A stretch of DNA of 64,000 nt from Rubrivivax sp. (GTDB taxonomy: Bacteria; Pseudomonadota; Gammaproteobacteria; Burkholderiales; Burkholderiaceae). The DNA lies in contig JAEUOZ010000037.1 of the NCBI GenBank assembly GCA_016790225.1, forward strand, positions 22,166-86,165, in the 5' to 3' direction. Within the stretch, counting starts at the first letter, position 1. Each line of letters begins with the position of its first letter. The notes under the pieces are model-generated. The model did no database searches and had not been told where the DNA came from. It worked only from the letters and a program-made list of their open reading frames with translations. Positions 28,544-36,902 of the stretch are shown here, piece after piece. The translations under genes and the position numbers were made by a program.

Positions 28544-29239
28544 ATGAACACCGTCAACAGCATGGCCTCCACGTACGGCGGCGGTGCCGTTTCCGTCGCC
28601 CAGCGCAACCGCGTGCTGCGCAATACCTATTGGCTGCTCGCCCTGTCGATGATCCCGACCGTGCTGGGCGCCTGGGTGGGCCTCGCGGTGGGCATCAACC
28701 AGATCCTCACCCCGGGCATCGGCCTGATCGTGTTCCTCGCGGGCGCGTTCGGCTTCATGTATGCCATCGAGAAGAACAAGAACTCGGCGGCCGGCGTGCC
28801 GATCCTGCTGGCCTTCACCTTCTTCATGGGCGTGATGCTGTCGCGCCTGGTGGGTGTGGTCCTCGGCATGAACAACGGCGCCGGGCTGATCATGACGGCC
28901 TTTGCCGGCACGGGCACGATCTTCCTGGGCATGGCGATGCTCTCCAGCATCATCAAGCGCGACCTCAGCGCGATGGGCAAGTGGCTGTTCATCGGCGCGA
29001 TCATGCTGCTGGTGGCGGGCCTGGCGAACTTCTTCATCCAGTCCAGCGCCCTGATGATCACCATCGCTGTGCTCGCGGTCGGCATCTTCAGCGCCTTCAT
29101 CCTGTATGACCTGAAGCGTGTGCAGGACGGTGAAGAAACCAACTACATCACCGCGACGCTGGGCGTCTACCTCAGCCTGTACAACGTGTTCCAGAGCCTG
29201 CTGGCCCTGATCGGCATCGGCAGCAGCAGCAGCGACTGA
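28544..29239 (+). CDS. Bax inhibitor-1/YccA family membrane protein
   Basis: 231 residues from the ATG at 28544, preceded by a strong AGAAGGAG. There are seven hydrophobic segments, beginning with YWLLALSMIPTVLGAWVG in part (LLALSMIPTV). The C-terminal YDLKRVQDGEETNYITATLGVYLSLYN matches YccA/BI-1 proteins, including the Asp near the calcium-channel gate (FILYDLKR). YccA-type members interact with and restrain the FtsH protease; other BI-1 proteins act as pH-dependent calcium leak channels. Confidence 0.9.
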   Translation: MNTVNSMASTYGGGAVSVAQRNRVLRNTYWLLALSMIPTVLGAWVGLAVGINQILTPGIGLIVFLAGAFGFMYAIEKNKNSAAGVPILLAFTFFMGVMLSRLVGVVLGMNNGAGLIMTAFAGTGTIFLGMAMLSSIIKRDLSAMGKWLFIGAIMLLVAGLANFFIQSSALMITIAVLAVGIFSAFILYDLKRVQDGEETNYITATLGVYLSLYNVFQSLLALIGIGSSSSD

Positions 29240-29252
29240 CACGGGCCGCCTG

Positions 29253-29984
29253 ATGCGCTCGGGCCGCGCGGCCGATGTGCTGGTCCTGCAGCACACGGTC
29301 GAGGATGGCCCGGGCTATCTCGGCGAATGGCTTGAGTCCCAGGGCGCGCGCTGGGACGTCTTCTGCACGGCAGCCGGCCAGGCCTATCCGGAATCGGTGG
29401 CTGGCTACCGGGCCCTCGCCGTCCTCGGCGGCGAATGGAGCGCCAACGATGATCGGCCTTCTCTGCGACAGGCGGAGCGGCTGATCCTGCAGGCCGATGC
29501 GCTGGGCCTGCCCATCATCGGACACTGCCTGGGCGGCCAGTTGATGGCACGGGCCTTTGGCGGCCGTGTTCAGGTGCACACCCAGGCAGAGATCGGCTGG
29601 CTGCCGATCGAGCGGCTGCCGCTGCCCGCGGCGCAAGCCTGGTTGGGCGACGAGCCACAAGCCACCGTCTTCCAGTGGCATTACGACAGCTTCGTCCAGC
29701 TGCCCCCAGGCGCGCAGCTGCTGGCCCGCTCCGGCGCCTGCGCGCACCAGGCCTTTGCGCTGGGGCCGCATCTGGGCATGCAGTTTCACATCGAAGTCAC
29801 GCCAGCCAAGATCGATCTGTGGTTGCAGCCCGCCGATGCGATTCCTGCCGAGGTCATCGAGCGGCATCCGCGCACCGTGCAGCCACCCGATCGCATCCGG
29901 GCGCTCACGCCCAGCCATCAGGACGGCAGCCTGCGCCTGGCGCGGCAGATCTACCAGACCTGGGCCGCACGCTGGAAGAGCTGA
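29253..29984 (+). CDS. Class I glutamine amidotransferase (GATase1) domain protein
   Basis: 243 residues. The nucleophile elbow is GHCLGGQL (Cys92), with His179 and Glu181 in QFHIEV completing the triad. It resembles stand-alone GMP-synthase-like amidotransferases. It follows the BI-1 gene by 13 bases. The partner synthetase is not nearby, so the acceptor is unknown; some members are gamma-glutamyl hydrolases instead. Confidence 0.82.
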   Translation: MRSGRAADVLVLQHTVEDGPGYLGEWLESQGARWDVFCTAAGQAYPESVAGYRALAVLGGEWSANDDRPSLRQAERLILQADALGLPIIGHCLGGQLMARAFGGRVQVHTQAEIGWLPIERLPLPAAQAWLGDEPQATVFQWHYDSFVQLPPGAQLLARSGACAHQAFALGPHLGMQFHIEVTPAKIDLWLQPADAIPAEVIERHPRTVQPPDRIRALTPSHQDGSLRLARQIYQTWAARWKS

Positions 29985-30032
29985 AGTAAGCTTTGCGGCT
30001 CCCGCGCCTTGGCGCAGCCTTGGAGACCGCCC

Positions 30033-30479
30033 ATGCCCACCGGTACCGTCCGCCTGCACCGCGTGCTTGGCGCACCGGCACAGCAGATCTACCGTGCGTT
30101 CACGGAGCCCCAGGCCATCGCACGCTGGCTGCCCCCCTACGGCTTTACCTGCGCCGTGCACGAGATGGACGTGCGCGTCGATGGCCGCTACCGCATGAGC
30201 TTCACCAATTTCGTCAGCGGCCAGGAACACGCGTTCGGCGGCCAGTATCTGGAACTGGTACCGGGGCAGCGCCTGCGCTACACCGACCAGTTCGACGACC
30301 CCAACCTGCCCGGCCAGATGGTCACCACGGTGATGCTCACGCCGGTGAGCTGCGGCACGGATCTGCAGGTGCTGCAGGAAGGTCTGCCGGAAGTGATCCC
30401 GGTGGAAATGTGCTACCTGGGCTGGCAGGAATCGCTGGAACAGCTGGCCCGGCTGGTCACGGCCCATCCACAAGCTTGA
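30033..30479 (+). CDS. SRPBCC/AHSA1-type protein
   Basis: 148 residues from the ATG at 30033 with GGAG upstream. The pattern HRVLGAPAQQIYRAFTEPQAIARWLPP at the start and GWQESLEQLARLV at the end is that of the START-like activator-of-Hsp90-ATPase (AHSA1) family. These small proteins bind hydrophobic ligands in a helix-grip fold. It is 48 bases after the amidotransferase. No catalytic function can be assigned. Confidence 0.82.
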   Translation: MPTGTVRLHRVLGAPAQQIYRAFTEPQAIARWLPPYGFTCAVHEMDVRVDGRYRMSFTNFVSGQEHAFGGQYLELVPGQRLRYTDQFDDPNLPGQMVTTVMLTPVSCGTDLQVLQEGLPEVIPVEMCYLGWQESLEQLARLVTAHPQA

Positions 30480-30526
30480 GCGCCTGCGGCCCGCGATAGC
30501 CAACGCACGACATGAGGATATTCCGC

Positions 30527-31048
30527 ATGATGCATCGATTCTGGGCCGGCCTCGTGCTGGCCATTAGCGCGCTCGGCTGCGCCGCCGAGACCTCGCAGGT
30601 TTCTCCAACGGGCTTCATCAGCAGCTTTCGCGAAGAGCTGCGCGTCTCGCCGGCACAGGCCTGGAAGGCCATCGTGCAGCTGCCCGTCTGGTGGAATGAC
30701 GCACACACCTGGTCCGGCAAGGCCTCCAACATGAGCCTGGATCTGCAGGCCGGCGGCTGCTGGTGCGAACGCTGGGGCGAGGGTCGCTCGGTCATGCACG
30801 GCCAGGTCGTCCAGGTGCAGCCGGGGCTGCTGGTGCGCATGAATGCCAGCCTGGGGCCGCTGCAGGAGCTCGGTGCCCAGGGCGTGCTGACCATCGTCAC
30901 CTCGGCGCAGGAGGGCAAGACCTTCCTGCGCCTGACGTACCGCGTCGCGGGCGGCCCGGAAACCAACCTGGACAAGCTGGCGCCGGCTGTCGACCGGGTG
31001 TTGTCTGAGCAATTCAAGCGCCTGAAGGCCCTGGCCGAAGCCGACTGA
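30527..31048 (+). CDS. Exported SRPBCC-like protein
   Basis: 173 residues. The ATG at 30527 is preferred over the one at 30512 because GAGGAT lies seven bases before it. A short signal sequence (FWAGLVLAISALGCAA) precedes the mature part; ALGC is a poor lipobox, so it could be either a lipoprotein or a periplasmic protein. The mature part has the SRPBCC pattern VSPAQAWKAIVQLPVWWN and ends in a helix LSEQFKRLKALAEAD. It is an apparent exported relative of its upstream neighbour. Confidence 0.7.
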   Translation: MMHRFWAGLVLAISALGCAAETSQVSPTGFISSFREELRVSPAQAWKAIVQLPVWWNDAHTWSGKASNMSLDLQAGGCWCERWGEGRSVMHGQVVQVQPGLLVRMNASLGPLQELGAQGVLTIVTSAQEGKTFLRLTYRVAGGPETNLDKLAPAVDRVLSEQFKRLKALAEAD

Positions 31049-31251
31049 GCACGGCGCCTGCCGCGCCGAGTTGAGACCGAACCCACGCAGCAACGGCCGC
31101 GCCGGCCTCGCGCCGAAGTCGCGCGGACCTCGCGCTGCCTGCAGGAAACTGCAAGCGCTTGTGACCGGGTTCGGGGCGGCGGCCGTTGCCGCTATGCTTT
31201 GCGGCGCTGTGCGGACCTCCGCGCGGCAATCCCTTGTCCTGGAGTGATCCG

Positions 31252-31734
31252 ATGAACGCTCGCCACGCTGCCCCATGGTTCGCCTTGACGCTGCTGCTCG
31301 GCGCCGGCACCTTGACTGCCCGGGCCGAGAGCCTGGGGTCGGCCGCCTCCTCGGCGTCCAGCGGCGCGTCGTCGGCCGCCGGCAGCCTCTCTGACAGCGT
31401 GCAGGGATCGAGCAAGAGTTCCTCGGGCGAAACCAAGGTGGCGGATGGCGCCTATCGCGTGATCGCCGTGGCCCAGGCCGACAAACCCGGCCACCTGCGG
31501 CTCCAGCTGCGTGCGGAGCCCGCCCCGAGCGATGCCTCGGCCGAGCTGAGCCTGACGCTGCCCGAGGCAGCCATCGCGCCGAGAGGCCTTGCCGTGGGTG
31601 AGATCGTGCAGGTTCGCAACCGCAGCTATGGTCTGGAGTTTGCGCGTGGCGACGCAGCCGGCCACGCGCCCTTCTTCCTGGCGCTGAACCAGGCCACCTT
31701 GCGAGAGCTGCGCGCGCATCCGCTGAGCCTTTGA
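31252..31734 (+). CDS. Secreted Ser/Ala-rich hypothetical protein
   Basis: 160 residues from the ATG at 31252 with GGAG nine bases upstream. A signal peptide (WFALTLLLGAGTLTARA) is followed by a 45-residue Ser-rich linker (SAASSASSGASSAAGS) and a globular domain from about residue 60 that ends in ALNQATLRELRAHPLSL. It is probably periplasmic. The stop overlaps the start of the following DUF2145 gene, so the two likely work together. Family not recognised with certainty. Confidence 0.7.
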   Translation: MNARHAAPWFALTLLLGAGTLTARAESLGSAASSASSGASSAAGSLSDSVQGSSKSSSGETKVADGAYRVIAVAQADKPGHLRLQLRAEPAPSDASAELSLTLPEAAIAPRGLAVGEIVQVRNRSYGLEFARGDAAGHAPFFLALNQATLRELRAHPLSL

Positions 31735-32744
31735 GGCACGCGCGGTCCGCCAACGGCCCGGAAGCAGGCCAGCGGGCGCGCCGGGCTGCGGGCCACGGTG
31801 CACGCCGCCTGAAGGCAGCGCTTGCGGCGCTCTGCCTGGCTGCGGCCCTGCCCGCCGCAGCCGGCACGCTGGGCGCGCTCACACGGCACACCTTCACCGA
31901 TTACTGCAGCACGACGGCCGCGTTCGATGCAGCCCAGCAGGATCGGCTGCTGCGCTTCGCCGCCGTGGTCCGGCGCGAATGGCAGGCCACGGGCCAGGCC
32001 GTCGCTCTGGTATCGCGCACAGGCACCGATCTGCGCCGCTTCGGCCAGCGCTTCTCGCACGCCGGCGTGGCCCTGCGCGAAGGCGCGGAGCTGCCCTGGG
32101 CCGTGCGCCAGCTTTACTACGCCTGCGACGAGCAGCGCCCGCGGCTCTTCGATCAAGGCCTGGCGGGCTTCGTGCTGGGATCGGACAACCCGCGCAGCGG
32201 GCATGTCTCCCTGGTCGTGCTGCCGCCCGGCCCGCAGGCCGATGCGCTGCAGCGCGCCGCGCTGGACAAGCCGCTCGGCCTGGCCCTGGTGGCGCCGCAG
32301 TACCGGGCCAATGCCCATGCGTTCAGTTCACGCTACCAGAACTGCAACCAGTGGCTGGCCGAGCTGCTGGCGCTGGCCTGGCGCCCCGCCGCGCCGGGCC
32401 TCGCGCCAACCGGCACGGCCTTGCGCGAAGCGGCGCAGCAGGCGCTGCGCGAAGCAGGCTACGAGCCCGACCGGCTGCCTCTGGGCTCGCACTGGCTGAT
32501 GTGGGCTGCCGGCTTCGTGCCGCTGCTCACGCTGGACGATCATCCGCCGGAAGATCGCCAGGCGCTGCAGATGCGCGTGAGCATGCCGCGCGGGCTGGAG
32601 CAATGGGTACGGCGCCAGGTGCCCCAGGCACAGCGCATCGAGATCTGCCACGCCGAAGGGCGCCTGGTCATCCGGCACGGCTGGTCCGATCTGCCCGAAG
32701 GCTGCACCCCCGAACCCGGCGATACCGTCGAAATGCTGGACTGA
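31731..32744 (+). CDS. DUF2145-family exported protein
   Basis: 337 residues if started at the TTG at 31731, which overlaps the preceding stop; no ATG or GTG in frame precedes the signal sequence (ALAALCLAAALPAAAG). DUF2145 signatures are FSHAGVALR, the Cys/His pair in QLYYACDEQ, and FSSRYQNCNQWLAELL. The spacing of His (FSHAG), Asn/Cys and another His (SGHVSL) looks like a papain/NlpC-type active site, which would make it a cell-wall amidase, but this is inference. Confidence 0.78.
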   Translation: MRHARSANGPEAGQRARRAAGHGARRLKAALAALCLAAALPAAAGTLGALTRHTFTDYCSTTAAFDAAQQDRLLRFAAVVRREWQATGQAVALVSRTGTDLRRFGQRFSHAGVALREGAELPWAVRQLYYACDEQRPRLFDQGLAGFVLGSDNPRSGHVSLVVLPPGPQADALQRAALDKPLGLALVAPQYRANAHAFSSRYQNCNQWLAELLALAWRPAAPGLAPTGTALREAAQQALREAGYEPDRLPLGSHWLMWAAGFVPLLTLDDHPPEDRQALQMRVSMPRGLEQWVRRQVPQAQRIEICHAEGRLVIRHGWSDLPEGCTPEPGDTVEMLD

Positions 32745-32820
32745 GCAGGCCGCCTCCGGGCAGCACCCGCCCACGGGCTCATCGGGCCACCTTCCGCCCT
32801 GCGGGCTCGCGGCACTCGCC

Positions 32821-32844
32821 CTTGGGAGCGCCCCGGCGCGCTCA
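32821..32844. repeat. Intergenic REP-like repeat, copy 1
   Basis: Differs from the copy at 57521-57544 by one base in 24 (CTTGGGAGCG then CCCCGGCGCGCTCA). It lies six bases beyond the stop of the peptide-binding protein gene, on its 3' side, as REP elements usually do. Confidence 0.55.
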
Positions 32845-32850
32845 CCCCCT

Positions 32851-34455
32851 TCAGTTCTTCACACGCACCCAGCGCAGCTCGATCGTGTCGTTCGGCCACT
32901 GCACCAGGCTCAGCTTGCGGGCGTGCGCCCAGGAGAGCGTGCGACGGTACAGCGGGATGTAGGGCAGGTCTTCGGCCACCAGGCGCAGCACCGTCGCGAC
33001 CAGGGCGCGGCGGCGCGTCAGATCGGGCTCGGTACGGATGCTGTCGATCAGAACATCCAGCTTCGGGTTGCTGTAGCGGCCGGCATTGAAGGTGCCCAGG
33101 CCGCTCTTGTCAAACGTTCGAAACAAGCCGTTCAGCGAAGCCCAAGCGTCGGGCGTGGCCGACCAGCCGTACTCCACGAAGCTGGCCGTGCCCTGCGTGA
33201 GCCGCGGGAAGAACTGGCTGCTGGGGCTGGAGCGCAGCGTGATGCGGATGCCCACCTGCGTGAGCATCGCGCTGATCGCCTGGCAGACGTTCTCGCGGAA
33301 GGCGATGTTCACGCAGTCCAGCGTGACACCGAAGCCCTGCGGATACCCGGCCTGCGCCAGCAACGCGCGGGCACGCGCCGGATCGAAGGGCAGGCGCCGG
33401 TCCAGCTCGGCCGGCGAGCCCTCGACACGCGGTGACAGAAAGGCGCCCGTGGCCACGGCCTGGCCCCGCAGCACCTTGTCGATGATCACCGGCAGATTGA
33501 TCGCGTGGTAGACGGCCTGCCGCACGCGCAGATCCTTGAAGGGGTTGCGGCCCTTGACATCGCTGAACTCCAGCTCGTCGCGGCTCTGGTCGAAGGTCAG
33601 GTATTGCTGGCCGATGTCCGGCATCTGGGCCAGCGCCACGCGGCCCTCGCGCTGCAGGCGCTGGATGTCCTGGAAGGGCGGATCCAGCACCAGATCGACC
33701 TCGCCGCTGGCCAGGGCTGCCAGCCGCGTGGCGTCGCTCTTGATGGTGACGAACTGCGCCTCCTGCAGATTGCCGTGCCGCGCGTCGGCCTGGCCCCACC
33801 AGCCGGCGTGGCGCCGCAGCACCACGCGCACGTCGGGTTCGTAGCGCTCCACGCGGAACGGGCCGGTGCCGTTGGCATTGCGGACCGCGAAGGTCTCCTG
33901 CTTGCCGTTGAAATCCTGGGCCTTCTGCACGCCGTGCTTCTCGGCCCAGGCCTTGCTCATCACGGGCAGGAAGACCAGCTTCTCGGGCAGCACGGCGTCC
34001 GGCGCCTCGGTGACGAATTCCACGGTCTGCTCATCGGTCTTGCGCACCTGCACCACGCCCTTGAGCTGGAAGTTGCGCTGCGAAGGCGGCGCCAGGGCGC
34101 GCTGCATCGAGAACACCACATCGTCGGCGCTCAGGCGGCTGCCATCGTGGAACGTGACCCCGCTGCGCAGCCGGAAGCGCCAGGTGCTGGGGTTGAGCAT
34201 GCGCCACTCGGTGGCCAGCGCCGGCTCCAGCTTGAAATCGGCGTCGCGGTTGACCAGGGATTCATAGACCTGGCCGACCACCCGCGTGTGGTACAGCAGG
34301 GCCAGGCCATGCGGATCGAGCGTCAGCGGATCGAAGGCGCTGGCGATGCGCACGGTCTGCGCCGAGGCCGCGCCTGCCAGGCCCCCCAGCAGCAAGAGCA
34401 GTGTCGCGGCCAAGGCGCGCCGCATCGGGGCGCGCCAGCTTGAGGTCATCTTCAT
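32851..34455 (-). CDS. Peptide/oligopeptide ABC transporter substrate-binding protein (SBP family 5)
   Basis: 534 residues from the ATG at 34455; the exact start is uncertain because no ribosome site is clear. The signal peptide has MRRALAATLLLLLGGLAGAASA. The mature protein opens with VRIASAFDPLTLDPHG and has the family motif WRFRLRSGVTFHDGSRLSADDVVFS. It would bind peptides, or a related solute, in the periplasm. No permease or ATPase gene is adjacent, so it must work with a transporter encoded elsewhere. Confidence 0.88.
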   Translation of the reverse strand: MKMTSSWRAPMRRALAATLLLLLGGLAGAASAQTVRIASAFDPLTLDPHGLALLYHTRVVGQVYESLVNRDADFKLEPALATEWRMLNPSTWRFRLRSGVTFHDGSRLSADDVVFSMQRALAPPSQRNFQLKGVVQVRKTDEQTVEFVTEAPDAVLPEKLVFLPVMSKAWAEKHGVQKAQDFNGKQETFAVRNANGTGPFRVERYEPDVRVVLRRHAGWWGQADARHGNLQEAQFVTIKSDATRLAALASGEVDLVLDPPFQDIQRLQREGRVALAQMPDIGQQYLTFDQSRDELEFSDVKGRNPFKDLRVRQAVYHAINLPVIIDKVLRGQAVATGAFLSPRVEGSPAELDRRLPFDPARARALLAQAGYPQGFGVTLDCVNIAFRENVCQAISAMLTQVGIRITLRSSPSSQFFPRLTQGTASFVEYGWSATPDAWASLNGLFRTFDKSGLGTFNAGRYSNPKLDVLIDSIRTEPDLTRRRALVATVLRLVAEDLPYIPLYRRTLSWAHARKLSLVQWPNDTIELRWVRVKN

Positions 34456-34513
34456 GTGCGGCATGATCGCATCGGGCACCCACCGCTCAGCTTCGCACTT
34501 TCACCACGCCACC

Positions 34514-34972
34514 ATGAAGATTCGCCTGGACGACCTGAACGGGCCGCAGATCCGCGCCCTGCTGGAAGAACATCTGGCCGACATGCACAGCCAGTCGCCG
34601 CCCGAGAGCGTGCATGCGCTCGATCTGGAGCGCCTGCGTCAACCGGACATCCGCTTCTGGACCGTCTGGTCGGCACAAGAAGAGCTGATGGGCTGCGGCG
34701 CCCTGAAGCGGCTGGACGGCGCGCACGGCGAGATCAAGTCGATGCGCAGCGCACGCGCCTTCCGCGGCTGCGGCGTCGGCCGCGCGATGCTGCTGCACAT
34801 CCTGGAGGAGGCCGCAGCAGCTGGCTTCAAACGCTTGAGCCTGGAGACCGGCACCCAGCCCGGCTTCACGGCCGCCCGCGCGCTGTACGCCAGCCACGGC
34901 TTCGAGACCTGCGGGCCTTTCGAAGGCTATGTCGAGGATCCCAACAGCGTCTTCATGACCCGGCTGTTGTAG
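34514..34972 (+). CDS. GNAT-family N-acetyltransferase
   Basis: 152 residues. The acetyl-CoA loop is RGCGVGRAML, preceded by the strand GEIKSMRSARAFRG and followed by LSLETGTQ and a terminal SVFMTRLL. It resembles small stand-alone acetyltransferases of the YsnE/PhnO type. Substrate unknown. It is divergent from the peptide-binding protein gene; only 58 bases separate the two starts. Confidence 0.87.
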   Translation: MKIRLDDLNGPQIRALLEEHLADMHSQSPPESVHALDLERLRQPDIRFWTVWSAQEELMGCGALKRLDGAHGEIKSMRSARAFRGCGVGRAMLLHILEEAAAAGFKRLSLETGTQPGFTAARALYASHGFETCGPFEGYVEDPNSVFMTRLL

Positions 34973-34994
34973 CGCCGGGCCTGCGCGCCAGGCC

Positions 34995-35978
34995 TCAGTC
35001 GGGCTTGATCGAGGCGCGCTCGATGATGGCCTTCCAGGTCTTCTGCTGCTGGCCGATGAAGGCCGAGAACTCTTCCGGCGTGGCACCGCCGCCAAACGCG
35101 CCGTCGTTGGTGAAGCGCGCCGTCACGCTGTTGCTCTTCAAGGCCTTCACGGTTTCTTCCTGCAGGCGGCGCACGATCTCGCGCGGGGTGCCGGCCGGCA
35201 CCAGGATGCCGTACCACTGCGAGGTCTCGAAATCCTTGAAGCCCATCTCCGCCACCGTGGGCACCTCCGGCAGATTGGCCAGGCGTTGCGCCGTGCCCAC
35301 GGCAATGGCGCGCAGCTTGCCGGCCTTGATCTGCGGCAGCAGCGCCGGCAACCCGGCCGAGGTGGCCTGTGTGCGGCCCGCCAGCAGATCGGTCAGCATC
35401 GGGCCGGTGCCGCGGTAGGGGATGTGCGTGATGAACATCCCGGTGACCATCTTCAGGTACTCCATCGCCAGGTGCCCGGCGCTGGCATTGCCGGCACTGC
35501 CGTAGTCCAGCTTGCCCGGGTTCTTCTTCGCGTAGGCGACAAACTCCTTGAAGTCCCGGGCTGGCACATCCGGATGGATCGCAAACAGGTTGGGCACCCG
35601 CGCAATCATCGTCACGGGGATGAAATCCTTGGCGACGTCATAGCTGAGGTTGTTGAAGATGTAGGGCTGCACCGCCAGCGAGCCCACGTGGCCCATGATC
35701 AGCGTGTGGCCGTCCGGCGCAGACTTGGCCACTTCCGTCATCGCCGGGATGCCGGCCCCGCCACCCTTGTTGTCCACGAAGACGGTCTGCCCCAGTTGCT
35801 TGCTGAGTTCCTGCGCCAGCGTGCGGCCGACGATCTCGCTGGTGCCGCCCGGCGCAAAGGGAATGACGAAGCGGATGGCCTGGCGCGGCCAGGCCGCCGT
35901 GCCCTGCGCCGAGGCCAGGGCGGGCAGCCCCAGCGCGGTGGCCGCCAGCGCGCCGCGCCGGTTGAAGAGGGTTCGCAT
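34995..35978 (-). CDS. Bug-family (TctC-like) solute-binding protein
   Basis: 327 residues from the ATG at 35978 with AGGAG upstream. The signal peptide MRTLFNRRGALAATALG has a twin-arginine appearance. Mature motifs are IRFVIPFAPGGTSEIVGR, VDNKGGGAG and HIPYRGTGP, typical of Bug proteins, which are greatly expanded in Burkholderiales. They bind carboxylates or amides. It follows an SDR gene by 22 bases and has no TctAB membrane genes nearby; the SDR may act on the imported compound. Confidence 0.93.
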   Translation of the reverse strand: MRTLFNRRGALAATALGLPALASAQGTAAWPRQAIRFVIPFAPGGTSEIVGRTLAQELSKQLGQTVFVDNKGGGAGIPAMTEVAKSAPDGHTLIMGHVGSLAVQPYIFNNLSYDVAKDFIPVTMIARVPNLFAIHPDVPARDFKEFVAYAKKNPGKLDYGSAGNASAGHLAMEYLKMVTGMFITHIPYRGTGPMLTDLLAGRTQATSAGLPALLPQIKAGKLRAIAVGTAQRLANLPEVPTVAEMGFKDFETSQWYGILVPAGTPREIVRRLQEETVKALKSNSVTARFTNDGAFGGGATPEEFSAFIGQQQKTWKAIIERASIKPD

Positions 35979-36000
35979 GGGGGTCTCCTGAGGTCGGGTG

Positions 36001-36756
36001 TCAGAACTGGTAGCGGCGCAGACCGCCATCGACGGGGATGACCGCGCCGGTGATGTAGGCCGCCTTCGGGCTGGCCAGGAAGCACACCAGATGGGCCAGG
36101 TCTTCCGGTTCCCCATAGCGGCCCACGGGGATCTCGTTCTCGCACTGCCACTGCCGGTACTCGGGCGTGTAGTTGCGAAAGATCTGCTCGGAGTTGATGC
36201 GCCCCGGCGGAATGCAGTTCACCGTGATGCCGTGGCGGCCCACCATGCGGCTCAGGCCCTTGGCCCAGCTGTGCATCGCCGCCTTCGCGCAGAAGGCGCC
36301 GTTGATGTGTTCCGGCTCGCTCTTGCCGGTGATGTTGATGATGCGGCCCCAGGCGCGGCCGATCATCTGATCGACCAGGGCATCACCCAGCTGACGCGGC
36401 CGGTGGAAATTGAGCGTGATCGCTTCCTGCCAGGCGCTTTCGCTGACGTGCAGTTCCTTGAAGCTGCGCGAGCCGCCTGCGTTGTTGATCAGGATGTCCA
36501 CGCGCCCCAGCTGCTGCAGGGCCTGCTCGGCCAGGCGGGGCGCGGCATCTTCGGCCAGCATGTCCTGCTCGATCAGCAGCGGCTCGGCACCGCCGGCTGC
36601 CGTCAGCTCGGTGGCCAGCTGGCGCAGCCTGTCCAGGCGGCGCGCGGTCAGCGCCAGCTGCACGCCTTCGGCTGCCAGCGCCAGCGCGATGCCGCGGCCG
36701 ATGCCGGCCGACGCGCCGGTGACCAGGGCCGTGCGGCCGCGCAGTTGCAGATCCAT
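36001..36756 (-). CDS. SDR-family oxidoreductase lacking the usual catalytic Tyr
   Basis: 251 residues from the ATG at 36756 (MDLQLRGRTALVTGASAGIGRG). It has the cofactor motif TGASAGIG, NNAG, and the terminal ITGAVIPVDGG. The expected YxxxK reads AFCAK, so the Tyr position is Ala (or Phe if shifted by one) while the Lys remains. A Ser is present in TGKSEPEH. It may be inactive in normal hydride transfer, use another residue, or carry out a different reaction. It is probably co-transcribed with the Bug protein. Confidence 0.87.
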   Translation of the reverse strand: MDLQLRGRTALVTGASAGIGRGIALALAAEGVQLALTARRLDRLRQLATELTAAGGAEPLLIEQDMLAEDAAPRLAEQALQQLGRVDILINNAGGSRSFKELHVSESAWQEAITLNFHRPRQLGDALVDQMIGRAWGRIINITGKSEPEHINGAFCAKAAMHSWAKGLSRMVGRHGITVNCIPPGRINSEQIFRNYTPEYRQWQCENEIPVGRYGEPEDLAHLVCFLASPKAAYITGAVIPVDGGLRRYQF

Positions 36757-36902
36757 CGTGCCTGTCTCCGTGTGGATGCCCCTGCTTTGCGATCTGGGGC
36801 TTGACCGCATGATGACCGATCCGCCGCGGCCGCAGAATCAGAGCATTCGCTACACCCCGGCGCCCTGCTCGCGGTGGGCCCGCCGCAGAACCCGGAACCC
36901 GC

